NCBI RefSeq assembly: GCF_051860665.1
Contig: NZ_JBHYDM010000004.1
Span: forward strand, 62,001 to 126,000
Direction of reading: 5' to 3'
DNA length: 64,000 bases
Source: Falsiroseomonas sp051860665
Lineage (GTDB): Bacteria > Pseudomonadota > Alphaproteobacteria > Acetobacterales > Acetobacteraceae
The position numbers and the translations under genes were made by a program. Below are positions 26,733-34,879 of this stretch, one piece after another (positions within the stretch are counted from its first letter, which is position 1; each line of letters begins with the position of its first letter). The notes below the pieces were generated by a model. It was given only the letters and a program-made list of their open reading frames with translations, searched no databases and was not told the origin of the DNA.

Positions 26733-27785
26733 ATGAGCCTTTCGGCCGGTTCCCATCCTGGCCCGGCCACGGCGCTGCCCTGGCTGGCGGGCTGCGCCGC
26801 CGGGCTTGCGGCCTGGGCGCTGGCGTATAGCCAGCTCATCCCGGTCTCAAGCTGGCTGGTCTCCCTGCTGCCGCTGGACCGGCACAGCCGGCTGGGCGAG
26901 GCGATCGCCTTCTTCCTGTATGACGTGCCGAAGGTGCTGCTGCTTCTGCTGCTGGTGGTCTTCGCCATGGGGGTGGTGCGTAGCTTCTTTTCCCCTCAGC
27001 GCACGCGGGCGCTGCTGGCAGGGCGGCGGGTGGGTGTGGGCAATGTGCTGGCGGCCGGGCTCGGCGTGCTGACGCCCTTCTGCTCCTGCTCCGCCGTGCC
27101 GCTGTTCATCGGCTTCGTCTCCGCCGGGGTGCCGCTCGGCGTCACCTTCTCCTTCCTCATCGCCGCGCCGATGGTGAATGAGGTGGCGCTGGGGCTGCTA
27201 TTCGCGCTGCTGGGCTGGCAGGTGGCGCTGACCTACCTGGGCTTTGGTCTCGCCATCGCCATCACGGCCGGCTGGGTGATCGGGCGCCTGCACCTGGAAT
27301 CCTGGCTGGAGCCCTGGGTGCTGCAGATCCATGCCGGCCCCGCCAGCCTGGAGGAAGCGGCGCCAGGCTGGCCGGACCGCATCCGCGCCGGGCTGGAGTC
27401 GGTGCGGGAGATTGTCGGCCGGGTCTGGCACTGGATCATCGCCGGCATCGCCATGGGCGCGCTGATCCACGGCTACGCGCCGGAGGCATTGCTCGCCGCG
27501 ATCATGGGCAAGGAGGCCTGGTGGTCCGTGCCGGCCGCCGTGCTGATCGGCATCCCGATGTATTCCAACGCCGCCGGCATCATCCCGGTGGTGGAGGCGC
27601 TGCTGGGCAAGGGCGCGGCGCTCGGCACCGTGCTGGCCTTCATGATGAGCGTCATCGCGCTGTCGCTGCCGGAGCTCATCATCCTGCGCAAGGTGTTGTC
27701 GCCCCGGCTGATCGCGGTCTTCGTCGCGGTGGTCGGTGCCGGCATCCTGGCCGTGGGCCTCCTGTTCAACCGGCTCTTCGCCTGA
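26733..27785 (+). CDS. Permease of the UPF0718/ArsP-like family
   Basis: A 350-residue membrane protein with about eight hydrophobic segments. The diagnostic motif TPFCSCSAVPLFIGF lies near residues 112-126, followed by FSFLIAAPMVNEVAL. The second-half signature IPMYSNAAGIIPVVEALLGKG is near residue 275. Some members (ArsP) export trivalent organoarsenicals; others are uncharacterised. I chose the ATG at the MSLSAG start; a TTG 19 codons upstream opens a polar stretch with no similarity. The following gene, 11 bases on, encodes a small CxxC thioredoxin-fold protein, a common companion. The 119 bases upstream contain a TGGCTG/CAGCCA inverted pair but no recognisable regulator gene. Confidence 0.85.
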   Translation: MSLSAGSHPGPATALPWLAGCAAGLAAWALAYSQLIPVSSWLVSLLPLDRHSRLGEAIAFFLYDVPKVLLLLLLVVFAMGVVRSFFSPQRTRALLAGRRVGVGNVLAAGLGVLTPFCSCSAVPLFIGFVSAGVPLGVTFSFLIAAPMVNEVALGLLFALLGWQVALTYLGFGLAIAITAGWVIGRLHLESWLEPWVLQIHAGPASLEEAAPGWPDRIRAGLESVREIVGRVWHWIIAGIAMGALIHGYAPEALLAAIMGKEAWWSVPAAVLIGIPMYSNAAGIIPVVEALLGKGAALGTVLAFMMSVIALSLPELIILRKVLSPRLIAVFVAVVGAGILAVGLLFNRLFA

Positions 27786-27796
27786 GGGGTTTCGCC

Positions 27797-28033
27797 ATGA
27801 AGGACGTGAAGGTGCTCGGTCCGGGCTGCAAGCGCTGCGACGCGGCGGTGCAGATGGTGCAGGATGCCGCGGCGCGGGCCGGGGTGCCGGTCACCGTCTC
27901 CAAGGTCACGGATTACGCGGCGATCGCCAGCTACGGCATCGCCGCCACCCCCGGCATCGTGGTGGATGGCAGGGTGGTGCATGCGGGCGGGCTGCCGAAG
28001 CCCGGCGACCTGGCGCGCTGGCTGGCGGGCTGA
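27797..28033 (+). CDS. Small thioredoxin-fold protein with CxxC motif
   Basis: A 78-residue protein of the 'redox-active disulfide protein 2' type. It opens KVLGPGCKRCDAAVQM, giving an active-site CKRC, and has the cis-proline loop ATPGIVVDG near residue 52. It has no signal peptide, so it acts in the cytoplasm. It lies 11 bases after the CSCS-motif permease, and such pairs occur widely. A role in delivering or reducing a thiol-reactive cargo, or reducing the permease cysteines, is plausible but unproved. Confidence 0.85.
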   Translation: MKDVKVLGPGCKRCDAAVQMVQDAAARAGVPVTVSKVTDYAAIASYGIAATPGIVVDGRVVHAGGLPKPGDLARWLAG

Positions 28034-28036
28034 GGG

Positions 28037-28897
28037 TCAGCGCGCCCGGGCGAGCAGGCGCTTGGCGCGGTCCACCACCGGCAGGTCGATCATCGCCCCT
28101 TCGAAGGCCACCGCGCCCTGGCCTTCCGCCTCTGCAGCTTCGAAGGTTGCGATCAGCCGGCGGGCGCGGTCCACTGCCTCCGGGCTCGGGCCATAGACCT
28201 CGTTGATCACGGGCACCTGGGCCGGATGGATGCAGGCAGCGCAGCCGAAGCCGAGCGCGCGGGACCGGCGCAGCGCGGCGCGGTAACCCTCGGGATCGTC
28301 GAAGGCGGCGAAGGCGCCGAGCGATCCCATCGGCACGATGCCCGCCGCCCGCGCCGCCAGCAGTGCCAGCATGGCGGGCAGGTACAGGCTGTCGGCGGAG
28401 GGCACCGCCTCCATCTCCGTCGCCAGGTCCTCGCCGCCGACGCCGAGCGCCACCACGCGCGGATCGGCGCGGGCGATCTCGGGCAGGCGTGGCAGCGCCT
28501 CCGCCGTCTCGACGATGGCGAGGAAGCGCGTCGGCGCGCGGCTATGGCGGGCCTCGGCAGTGGCGGCCACTTCCGCCAGCAGGCGCAGATGCTCTGCGCC
28601 CATCACCTTGGGCAGCATCAGCGCGGTGGCGCCGGCGGCGATGGCGGCCTCGATATCCGGCACCGCCAGTTCCAGCGGCCGGTTCACGCGCACGCAGACC
28701 GTGGCGCCCGACTGGCCCACCTGCGCCGCCGCGGTCGCCAGCGCCGCGCGGGCTTCCGCCTTGCGCGCGGGCAGGATGGAATCCTCCAGGTCGAGGATCA
28801 CCACATCCGCGCCGCGGGTATGCGCCTTGGCGACGAAGCGCTCGGCCAGCACCGGCACGAAGAGCAGCGACCGCCAGCGCGCGGGATGGTCGGTCAT
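28037..28897 (-). CDS. HpcH/HpaI aldolase / CitE-like CoA-ester lyase
   Basis: A 286-residue member of the citrate-lyase-beta (CitE/Mcl/Ccl) family, which cleaves acyl-CoA esters such as malyl-CoA or citramalyl-CoA. The RSLLFVPVLAERFVAKA start, the DVVILDLEDSI metal-binding segment near residue 33, the arginine in CVRVNRPLE and IVETAEALPRL (glutamate ligand) are present. The late RRSRALGFGCAACIHPAQVP is characteristic. It is the third enzyme of a tightly overlapping operon with a CoA-transferase and a MaoC hydratase. That fits activation, hydration and cleavage of a C5-C6 dicarboxylate. Substrate is inferred, not shown. Confidence 0.9.
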   Translation of the reverse strand: MTDHPARWRSLLFVPVLAERFVAKAHTRGADVVILDLEDSILPARKAEARAALATAAAQVGQSGATVCVRVNRPLELAVPDIEAAIAAGATALMLPKVMGAEHLRLLAEVAATAEARHSRAPTRFLAIVETAEALPRLPEIARADPRVVALGVGGEDLATEMEAVPSADSLYLPAMLALLAARAAGIVPMGSLGAFAAFDDPEGYRAALRRSRALGFGCAACIHPAQVPVINEVYGPSPEAVDRARRLIATFEAAEAEGQGAVAFEGAMIDLPVVDRAKRLLARAR

Positions 28898-30108
28898 GAC
28901 CGGTCCTCCGCCGTGGTGACGATGCCGGCTGCGATCATGTGGTCGATCGCCTCCTCCGCCACGCCGAGCTCGCGCAAGATGGTGCGGGAATCCGCGCCCA
29001 GGCGCGGCGCCGGCAGCGCATCCTCGCGCATGCCGCCGCCAAAACGGTTGGGCGTGGCGGTGCGGCGGATGCGGCCTTCGCTCGGGTGATCCTCCGGCGC
29101 GAAGAAGCCGGTGGCGGCGAGGTGCGGATCCTCCAGCAGATCGTCCAGGCTGTTATAGGCGGCGGCCGGCACATCCGCCGCGCCGAGGATCACCAGCCAT
29201 TCCGCCGTCGTCTTCTGGCGCATCGCGGCCGCGCGGATCTTCAGATACTCGGCCGCATGCGCGGTGCGCGCGGCCGCCGACAGAAAGCGCGGATCGGTCT
29301 TCAGCTCCGGGCGCCCGATCGCGTCGAAGAAGGCGAAGGCCTGGGCATTGGTGTTCGGTCCCACCGTGATGTAGCCGTCGCTTGTCGGCACCGGGCGATA
29401 ATCCGGGCTCAGCAGCCGCCCGTCGCCGAGCGGCCCCACCGGCGGGTCGAAGGTGCCGGCGCCGAGATGCTCGCTCATGACGAAGGAGGCCATGTTCTCG
29501 AACATCGGCACCTCGATCGCCTCGCCCACCCCGCTGCGCTCGCGGCGGAACAGGGCGAAGCCGATGCATTGCGCGGCGATCAGCCCGGTGATGTGGTCCG
29601 TCATCACCATCGGCACGAAGCGCGGCTCGCCCGTGGCGCGGTGGAAGGTGCCGGCGACGCCGGACAGGCTCTGGATGATCGGGTCGTAGGCCGGCCGGTT
29701 GAAATAGGGGCCGCCGCGGCCGAAGGCCAGGATCGAGCAATGAATCAGGCGCGGATTGATCGCGCGCAGCGCCTCCCACCCCAGCCCGGCGCGGTCCAGC
29801 GCATTGGGGCGGATATTGCTGACGAAGACATCGGCCGTCCGGATCAGCTCCAGCAGCGCCGCCTGGCCCTCGGGATGCTTGATGTCCAGCGCGAGGGACC
29901 GCTTGTTGCGGTTGAACTGCATGAACTTGCCGGACATTCCGGGGTTGCGGCTGCCCTGCGCCATGGTCCGCAGCAGGTCGCCGCCGCCGGGTGATTCCAC
30001 CTTGATGACCTCCGCCCCCTGGTCGGCCAGGATGCGGGAGCAGATCGGGCCGACCACGACGGAGGTGAGGTCCACCACCCGCACGCCGTCCAGCGGACCG
30101 CCGCTCAT
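28894..30108 (-). CDS. CaiB/BaiF type III CoA-transferase
   Basis: A 404-residue CoA-transferase. It opens LDGVRVVDLTSVVVGP, has FNRNKRSLALDIKHPEG near residue 63 and the candidate catalytic aspartate near residue 171 (MVMTDHITG). The first half keeps the IHCSILAFGRGGPY segment. It overlaps its neighbours by ATGA on both sides. In the operon it would place CoA on the acid captured by the Bug receptor, with succinyl-CoA or acetyl-CoA as likely donor. Family members include succinyl-CoA:mesaconate and itaconate transferases. Confidence 0.9.
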   Translation of the reverse strand: MSGGPLDGVRVVDLTSVVVGPICSRILADQGAEVIKVESPGGGDLLRTMAQGSRNPGMSGKFMQFNRNKRSLALDIKHPEGQAALLELIRTADVFVSNIRPNALDRAGLGWEALRAINPRLIHCSILAFGRGGPYFNRPAYDPIIQSLSGVAGTFHRATGEPRFVPMVMTDHITGLIAAQCIGFALFRRERSGVGEAIEVPMFENMASFVMSEHLGAGTFDPPVGPLGDGRLLSPDYRPVPTSDGYITVGPNTNAQAFAFFDAIGRPELKTDPRFLSAAARTAHAAEYLKIRAAAMRQKTTAEWLVILGAADVPAAAYNSLDDLLEDPHLAATGFFAPEDHPSEGRIRRTATPNRFGGGMREDALPAPRLGADSRTILRELGVAEEAIDHMIAAGIVTTAEDRS

Positions 30109-30986
30109 GCGCCGAATTCCAGTTCCATCTCGGCCGCCAGCGTGCCGTCCGGCGCCGCCGCCCAGGCCGCCATCTTGCCGCCGACCGCTGCGGCGCCGGC
30201 CAGCGTCACGACCTGTCCGACGAAGAGTGGCCGCCGCAGCCGCGCCGTATATCCCAGCAGCGGCCCCGGGGCGCGCTTCAGCGCGGCATCGACGATCAGA
30301 TGCATGGTCAAGCCGCCATTCTGCACGGTGGCGGGATAGCCCTCCACGTCGCGTGCGTAATCCGCATCGTAATGGATGCGGTGGCTGTTCCAGGTGACGG
30401 CGGAGTAGCGGAAGACCAGAACGGGATCCAATTCCATCGCATCGGACCAGGCGGCATCCTCCGGCGCCGGCACCGGCGGCGTCGCCGCGCTTTGCGCGCC
30501 CGGCGGCACCGCCTCGCGGTACACCGCGTCGAACTCATCCACCGCCAGCACCATGCCGCGCGCGGCAATGGTCTGGCGCATGGTCAGCACCACGATCTGC
30601 CCCGTGCGCGCCTGCTTCGGCTCGATCGCCGCCACCGCAATTGTCTTGGTCGCGGCGTCGCCCACCTGCAGCGCGCCGTGGATGCGCGTGCGGCGGCCGG
30701 CGCCCATGCGGCGGGGCAATGGGATCGGCGGCAGGAAGGCGCCCTTGCGCGGATGCCCATCCGGGCCGATCTCGCTCTGCCGCGCGATATCGGCGAAGAA
30801 CATCCCGAACCAATGCGGCGGCAGCGGGCTGCCCGGCCCGAAACTGTCGGGATCGAGGTCCAGCATGCCGGCGATGCGGCGCACCGCGGGCAAAGTGATC
30901 TCCTCGGCCACCACGCGGCTTCTGCCGATCCAGCCACGCAGTTCCGGCATGGCGGCGGCGACGGCGTCGCTCATGCCCGCGCTCAC
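30105..30986 (-). CDS. MaoC/FAS1-like dehydratase (mesaconyl-C4-CoA hydratase type)
   Basis: A 293-residue double hot-dog hydratase. The first half is the degenerate N-terminal hot-dog (LPPHWFGMFFADIARQSEIG near residue 55). The second half has the active-site stretch TWNSHRIHYDADYA, with His202 and Asp207 as likely catalytic residues, followed by EGYPATVQNG. This matches the HTD2/mesaconyl-CoA hydratase subgroup, in which the segment normally reads HG instead of NG. It overlaps the Bug receptor and CoA-transferase genes by four bases each. The predicted job is reversible hydration of an enoyl-CoA dicarboxylate made by the transferase. Confidence 0.85.
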   Translation of the reverse strand: MSAGMSDAVAAAMPELRGWIGRSRVVAEEITLPAVRRIAGMLDLDPDSFGPGSPLPPHWFGMFFADIARQSEIGPDGHPRKGAFLPPIPLPRRMGAGRRTRIHGALQVGDAATKTIAVAAIEPKQARTGQIVVLTMRQTIAARGMVLAVDEFDAVYREAVPPGAQSAATPPVPAPEDAAWSDAMELDPVLVFRYSAVTWNSHRIHYDADYARDVEGYPATVQNGGLTMHLIVDAALKRAPGPLLGYTARLRRPLFVGQVVTLAGAAAVGGKMAAWAAAPDGTLAAEMELEFGA

Positions 30987-31951
30987 TGGGCCGACAGGTT
31001 CAGGCGCCGGATCATCGGCACCCAGAGATTGGCCTGCGCCAGCGCGCGATCCTCCGCCTGTTCCGGCGTATTGGGCGGCGCGGGGTCGGCGCCGACGCGG
31101 GCAAAGGCTTCCTGCAACTCGCGGGAGGCGAGCGCCTGGTTCAGCGATTCGTTCAGCCGCAGCACGATTTCGCGCGGCGTCTGCGCATGCGCCATCAGGC
31201 CGAAGAGGTTCAGCGCCTCATAGCCCTGCACCACCTCGCCGATCGCTGGCACCTCCGGCCAGTTCGGCGAACGCCGTGGGCTGGTGACGCCGAGCGCGCG
31301 GATCGCCGGATCCGCCTTCACCGGCTCCGCCTCCGGCAGCCCCACCAGCCGCGCCTGGACGCGGCCGGCCAGCAGGTCCGTCATGCCCTGGGTGCTCTGC
31401 CGATAGGGCACGTGGATCAGCTCGATCCCCGCCTTCTCGCTGAGCAGCTCCATGGAGAGATGCGTGGTCGCGCCGATGCCGGAGGAGGCGTAGTTCAGCC
31501 GGCCGGGATTCGCCTTCGCATAGGCGACGAATTCGGAAAGGTTGCGCGCCGGGACGCTGGAATGCACCAGCAGGATATTCGGCGTGGTGGCATAGAGGCC
31601 GATGGTCACCAGGTCCCGCGCATGGGCGAAGGGCAGGTTGGGGCGCAGCGCCTCGTTGATCGCCTGGGTGTTCCGCGTGCCGACCAGCAGCGTGGTGCCA
31701 TCGGGCGGCGACCGCACCACCGCCTCCGCCGCCACCACGCCGGCGGCACCCGGGCGGTTGTCCGGCGTCACCGCCTGGCCGAGGTTGCGCGACATGGCAT
31801 CGGCCACCAGGCGGGCCACCACATCGGTCTGCCCGCCGCCGCCATAGGGGATCATCATGCGGATCGGCCGGTCCGGCCAGGCGGCGCGCGCCAGGCGCGG
31901 GGCCGCCAGCAGGCCGGCGGCGGTGCCCAGCAGGGTGCGGCGGTGCAGCAT
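30983..31951 (-). CDS. Tripartite tricarboxylate transporter substrate-binding protein (Bug/TctC family)
   Basis: A 322-residue receptor and first gene of the minus-strand CoA-ester operon. The ATG after GGAGGAAACC gives a leader (HRRTLLGTAAGLLAAPRLARA). The mature part is AWPDRPIRMMIPYGGGGQTD, then TPDNRPGAAGVVAAEAV and VPYRQSTQGMTDLLAGR. The ligand is probably the dicarboxylate degraded by the three enzymes encoded downstream. An 88-base divergent region separates it from the IclR regulator. Confidence 0.92.
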   Translation of the reverse strand: MLHRRTLLGTAAGLLAAPRLARAAWPDRPIRMMIPYGGGGQTDVVARLVADAMSRNLGQAVTPDNRPGAAGVVAAEAVVRSPPDGTTLLVGTRNTQAINEALRPNLPFAHARDLVTIGLYATTPNILLVHSSVPARNLSEFVAYAKANPGRLNYASSGIGATTHLSMELLSEKAGIELIHVPYRQSTQGMTDLLAGRVQARLVGLPEAEPVKADPAIRALGVTSPRRSPNWPEVPAIGEVVQGYEALNLFGLMAHAQTPREIVLRLNESLNQALASRELQEAFARVGADPAPPNTPEQAEDRALAQANLWVPMIRRLNLSAQ

Positions 31952-32006
31952 CGGTTTCCTCCATCCCGTTTTGCCGCAGTCTAGACGCGCCGCGCATGGC
32001 GTGGTG

Positions 32007-32022
32007 CATCGCATATGTGATG
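32007..32022. promoter_or_regulatory. Imperfect palindrome in the IclR/Bug divergent region
   Basis: The 16-base sequence beginning CATCGCATATG and ending GTGATG is symmetric at 14 of 16 positions around CATATG. It lies about midway between the two divergent starts (31951 and 32040), as expected for an IclR operator controlling the CoA-ester operon and the regulator itself. Prediction only. Confidence 0.45.
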
Positions 32023-32039
32023 TTGTCGGGAGGGTGCCC

Positions 32040-32819
32040 GTGCCGCGCGAAGGCTTCGTGAAATCCGCCCAGCGGACGCTGGAGGTGCTGGAGCTCTTCG
32101 CCGGCACGCATCGCGCGGCGACGGTGGCGGAGGTGGCGCGCGACCTCGGCTATCCGCAATCCAGCACCTCCATCCTGCTCGCCGACCTCGCCCGCCTCGG
32201 CTACCTGGAACAGGATTCCGAAAGCCGCGCCTATCGGCCGACGCTGCGCGTCATGCTGCTCGGCGGCTGGATGCAGGACCGGCTGCTGGGGGAGGGCAGC
32301 CTGTTGCGGCGGATGGAACGGCTGCGCGCGCGGCATGACGTGACGGTGCTGATCGGCATGCAGGCCGGCGCGCGGGTGCGCTATATCCTGACGCTCCGCC
32401 GCCCCGCCGCCGGCCTGCATATGCGCGCGGGCATGACGCGCGCCATCGGCCGCGCCGCGGTGGGCAAGGCGCTGTTGATGCTGAAGAGCGATGCCGAGGC
32501 GCAGCGCATCCTGCGCCGCGCCAATGCGGAGGAGGCGGAGCCCGCCCGCCGTGTCGATATCGCCGCGGTGATGGCGGATCTGCGCGCCGCCCGCCTGCGC
32601 GGCTGGCTGGAAAGCGGCGGCGCCGTCGTGCCGGGCCAGAATGTCATCGCCATGCCCCTGCCGCCGCTGGCCGATCATCCGCCGCTGGCCATCGGCCTCG
32701 GCACGACGGAGGCCGAGGTGGCGCGGCGGCGCGACAGCCTGGTGGCCGCGCTGCGCGAGGTGCATGCGGCGCTGGCGCGGGAGGCTGCGCCCCAGGAGGC
32801 GCGACGACGTGGTGGTTGA
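32040..32819 (+). CDS. IclR family transcriptional regulator
   Basis: A 259-residue regulator. The winged helix occupies roughly residues 8-65 (VKSAQRTLEVLELF, ATVAEVARDLGYPQSSTSI). An IclR ligand domain follows, including YRPTLRVMLLGGWM and AVGKALLML near residue 145. I set the start at a GTG five bases after GGGAGGG; a second GTG six codons later is an alternative. It diverges from the Bug-hydratase-transferase-lyase operon and lies 55 bases before another Bug-amidohydrolase pair, so it may control either or both. IclR proteins commonly govern aromatic and dicarboxylate catabolism. Confidence 0.87.
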   Translation: MPREGFVKSAQRTLEVLELFAGTHRAATVAEVARDLGYPQSSTSILLADLARLGYLEQDSESRAYRPTLRVMLLGGWMQDRLLGEGSLLRRMERLRARHDVTVLIGMQAGARVRYILTLRRPAAGLHMRAGMTRAIGRAAVGKALLMLKSDAEAQRILRRANAEEAEPARRVDIAAVMADLRAARLRGWLESGGAVVPGQNVIAMPLPPLADHPPLAIGLGTTEAEVARRRDSLVAALREVHAALAREAAPQEARRRGG

Positions 32820-32874
32820 CCCTCCCCGGCCCGCTGCCATGATGCGCGCAAAGACCAAGACCGAGGAAACGCCC

Positions 32875-33855
32875 ATGACCCGCCGCCGCACCCTGCTGGG
32901 CGCCGTCGCCGCAGGCGCCGCGCTGCGCAGCGCGCCCGCCTTCGCTGCCTGGCCGGACCGGCCCATCCGCGTCATCGTGCCCTTCGCCGCGGGCGGCAAT
33001 GCGGATACCATCGCGCGCCTGCTGCAGCCGCTGCTGCAGGAAAGGCTCGGCCAGCCCGTGGTGGTGGAGAATCGCCCGGGCGCCGGCGGCAGCGTCGGCG
33101 CCACCGCCGTCGCAAGGGCGCAGCCGGATGGCTACACGCTGCTGATCGGCTCGAACGGTCCGCTCAGCGTCAACCCCGTGGTGCAGGCGCGGCTGCCCTA
33201 TGACGCGGCGAAGGATTTCGCGCCGGTGGCCATGGCGATGCAGGTGCCGCATTGCCTGGTGGTGCAGGCCAATGCGCCCTATCGCAGCGTCGCGGACGTC
33301 GTCACCGCCTCCCGCGCCCGGCCGGATGCGCTAGGCGTCGGCACCGCGGGCGTCGCCAGCGCCACGCATCTGTCGCTGGAGGCCTTCATCGCCGCCAGCG
33401 GCGCCCGGCTGCTGCACGTGCCCTATCGCGGCGGCGGCGCGGCGGTGCCGGATTTCATCGCCGGCAATATCCCGCTGCTCTTCACCGAATTCTCCACCGC
33501 CCTGCCGCTGCACCGCGCCGGCCAGGGCCGCATCGTCGCCGTCGCCTCCGCCGCGCGGCTGCCGGCGCTGCCGGATGTCCCGACGATGGACGAGCAGGGC
33601 GTGCGCGGCTTCACCGCAGGATCCTATGTCGGGCTGCTCGCCACCGGCGGCGCGCCGGCCGAGGCGCTGGACAAGCTGGGCGCCGCCATGGCCGCCATCG
33701 TGCAGCTGCCGGATTTCCAGGCGCGGATGACGGGCATGGGCGGGGAGACCGCCGCCGGCGCGCTCGCCACCCCCGCTGGCTTCGCCGCCTATATCGCGCA
33801 GGACCTGGCCCGGTCGCGGGAGGCCGCGCAGGCCGCCGGGATCAAGCCCGAATGA
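32875..33855 (+). CDS. Tripartite tricarboxylate transporter substrate-binding protein (Bug/TctC family)
   Basis: A 326-residue receptor. The ATG follows GAGGAAA and gives a twin-arginine-like leader (TRRRTLLGAVAAGAALRSA). Mature landmarks are AWPDRPIRVIVPFAAGGNAD, VVENRPGAGGSVGATAVARA and VPYRGGGAAVPDFIAGN. The stop overlaps the start of the amidohydrolase by ATGA, linking uptake with hydrolysis. A lactone or pyrone acid is a reasonable ligand guess given that neighbour. Confidence 0.92.
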   Translation: MTRRRTLLGAVAAGAALRSAPAFAAWPDRPIRVIVPFAAGGNADTIARLLQPLLQERLGQPVVVENRPGAGGSVGATAVARAQPDGYTLLIGSNGPLSVNPVVQARLPYDAAKDFAPVAMAMQVPHCLVVQANAPYRSVADVVTASRARPDALGVGTAGVASATHLSLEAFIAASGARLLHVPYRGGGAAVPDFIAGNIPLLFTEFSTALPLHRAGQGRIVAVASAARLPALPDVPTMDEQGVRGFTAGSYVGLLATGGAPAEALDKLGAAMAAIVQLPDFQARMTGMGGETAAGALATPAGFAAYIAQDLARSREAAQAAGIKPE

Positions 33856-34709
33856 GCCAGCCTGTTCCAGCCGGCGCCACCGACTGCCACTGCCACATCT
33901 TCGGCCCCGCCGCGCGCTTCCCTTATGCCGAGCCGCGCTCCTACACGCCGGAAGACGAGACGCTGGAGGACTACCTGGCGCTGCTCGACCGGCTGGGCGT
34001 GGCGCGCGGCGTCATCGTGCAGCCCTCAGCCTATGACCGCGACAATAGCTGCACGCTGGATGCGCTGCGGCGCGCGCCGGACCGGCTGCGCGGCGTCGCG
34101 GTGGTGGGGGCGGAGGCGACGCCCGCCATGCTGCGCGCCATGCATCGCGACGGCATCCGCGGCCTGCGCGCCAATGAATACCGCCGCGACGGCGCCGCGG
34201 CCTACCACGGCGGCGTGCGGCTGGCGGAGATCGAGCCGCTGATGCCGGTGATGGCCGATCTCGGCTGGCACCTGCAATTGTGGATCGACGCCCGCCACCT
34301 GCCGGAGCTGGCGCCGCGCCTGGCCAGGCTGCCGGTGCCGGTCGTGGTCGACCATATGGGCCGCATGCATCACAGCCACGGCGTGGCGGATCCCGGCTTC
34401 GAGGCACTGCGCCGCGGCGTGGCGGAGGGCCGCTACATGGCCAAGCTCTCCGGCACCTACCGCCTCGGCGCGCTGGGCCCGGACTATATCGAGGCAAAGC
34501 CCTTCCACGATGCGCTGGTCGCCGCCAATCCGGAGGCGCTGGTCTGGGGCACGGATTGGCCGCATCCACGCCCGGATGGCGGCCGCCCGGACGCGGCGCG
34601 GCTGCTGCAGGTTTTCCTGGACTGGACGCCCGATGCGGCACTGCGCCGCCGCATCCTGACCGAGACCCCGGCGCGCCTCTATGGCTTTCCGCCCTCAGAG
34701 ACCGTTTGA
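33852..34709 (+). CDS. Amidohydrolase 2 family protein, 2-pyrone-4,6-dicarboxylate lactonase (LigI)-like
   Basis: A 285-residue TIM-barrel hydrolase. It opens TDCHCHIFGPAARFPYA, with the HxH pair, and continues with RSYTPEDETLEDYLALLDRLG (shown in part). Later it has VVDHMGRMH and WGTDWPHPRPDG near residue 235, which carries the conserved aspartate. This is the pattern of the LigI/dicarboxylate-lactonase branch, which hydrolyses lactones and often needs no metal. It follows the Bug receptor by four-base overlap. The stop lies inside the left arm of an inverted repeat (34700-34721). Confidence 0.85.
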   Translation: MSQPVPAGATDCHCHIFGPAARFPYAEPRSYTPEDETLEDYLALLDRLGVARGVIVQPSAYDRDNSCTLDALRRAPDRLRGVAVVGAEATPAMLRAMHRDGIRGLRANEYRRDGAAAYHGGVRLAEIEPLMPVMADLGWHLQLWIDARHLPELAPRLARLPVPVVVDHMGRMHHSHGVADPGFEALRRGVAEGRYMAKLSGTYRLGALGPDYIEAKPFHDALVAANPEALVWGTDWPHPRPDGGRPDAARLLQVFLDWTPDAALRRRILTETPARLYGFPPSETV

Positions 34710-34878
34710 GAACAGCGGCCGGTCGGTCCCACGGCGCTTTTCCGCCCCTGCGGCGCGCGAAGGCGCGCGGATGGCGCGACGCCGGATTTGCCGATGCAAC
34801 CGGCATCGGCTGCATCCCGCGCCTGGCAGGAACGAAAATCACCTGCGGACCCTCAGCGGCCGCCGTTCTCAAGCGGTC
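34700..34878. repeat. Inverted-repeat element between convergent genes
   Basis: A 22-base arm (34700-34721) recurs inverted at 34857-34878 with 20 of 22 positions identical. It starts GACCG(T/C)TTGAGAAC on each outward end. The 135 bases between them contain further hairpins: an eight-base perfect stem GCCGATGC/GCATCGGC (34790-34810), a CGCGC/GCGCG stem near 34755 and a GCAGG/CCTGC pair near 34826-34845. The arms lie at the stop codons of the amidohydrolase and of the convergent kinase gene. No protein-coding sequence is apparent inside. It could be a bidirectional terminator, a small non-autonomous repeat (MITE-like) or a structured RNA. Confidence 0.6.
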
Positions 34879-34879
34879 G

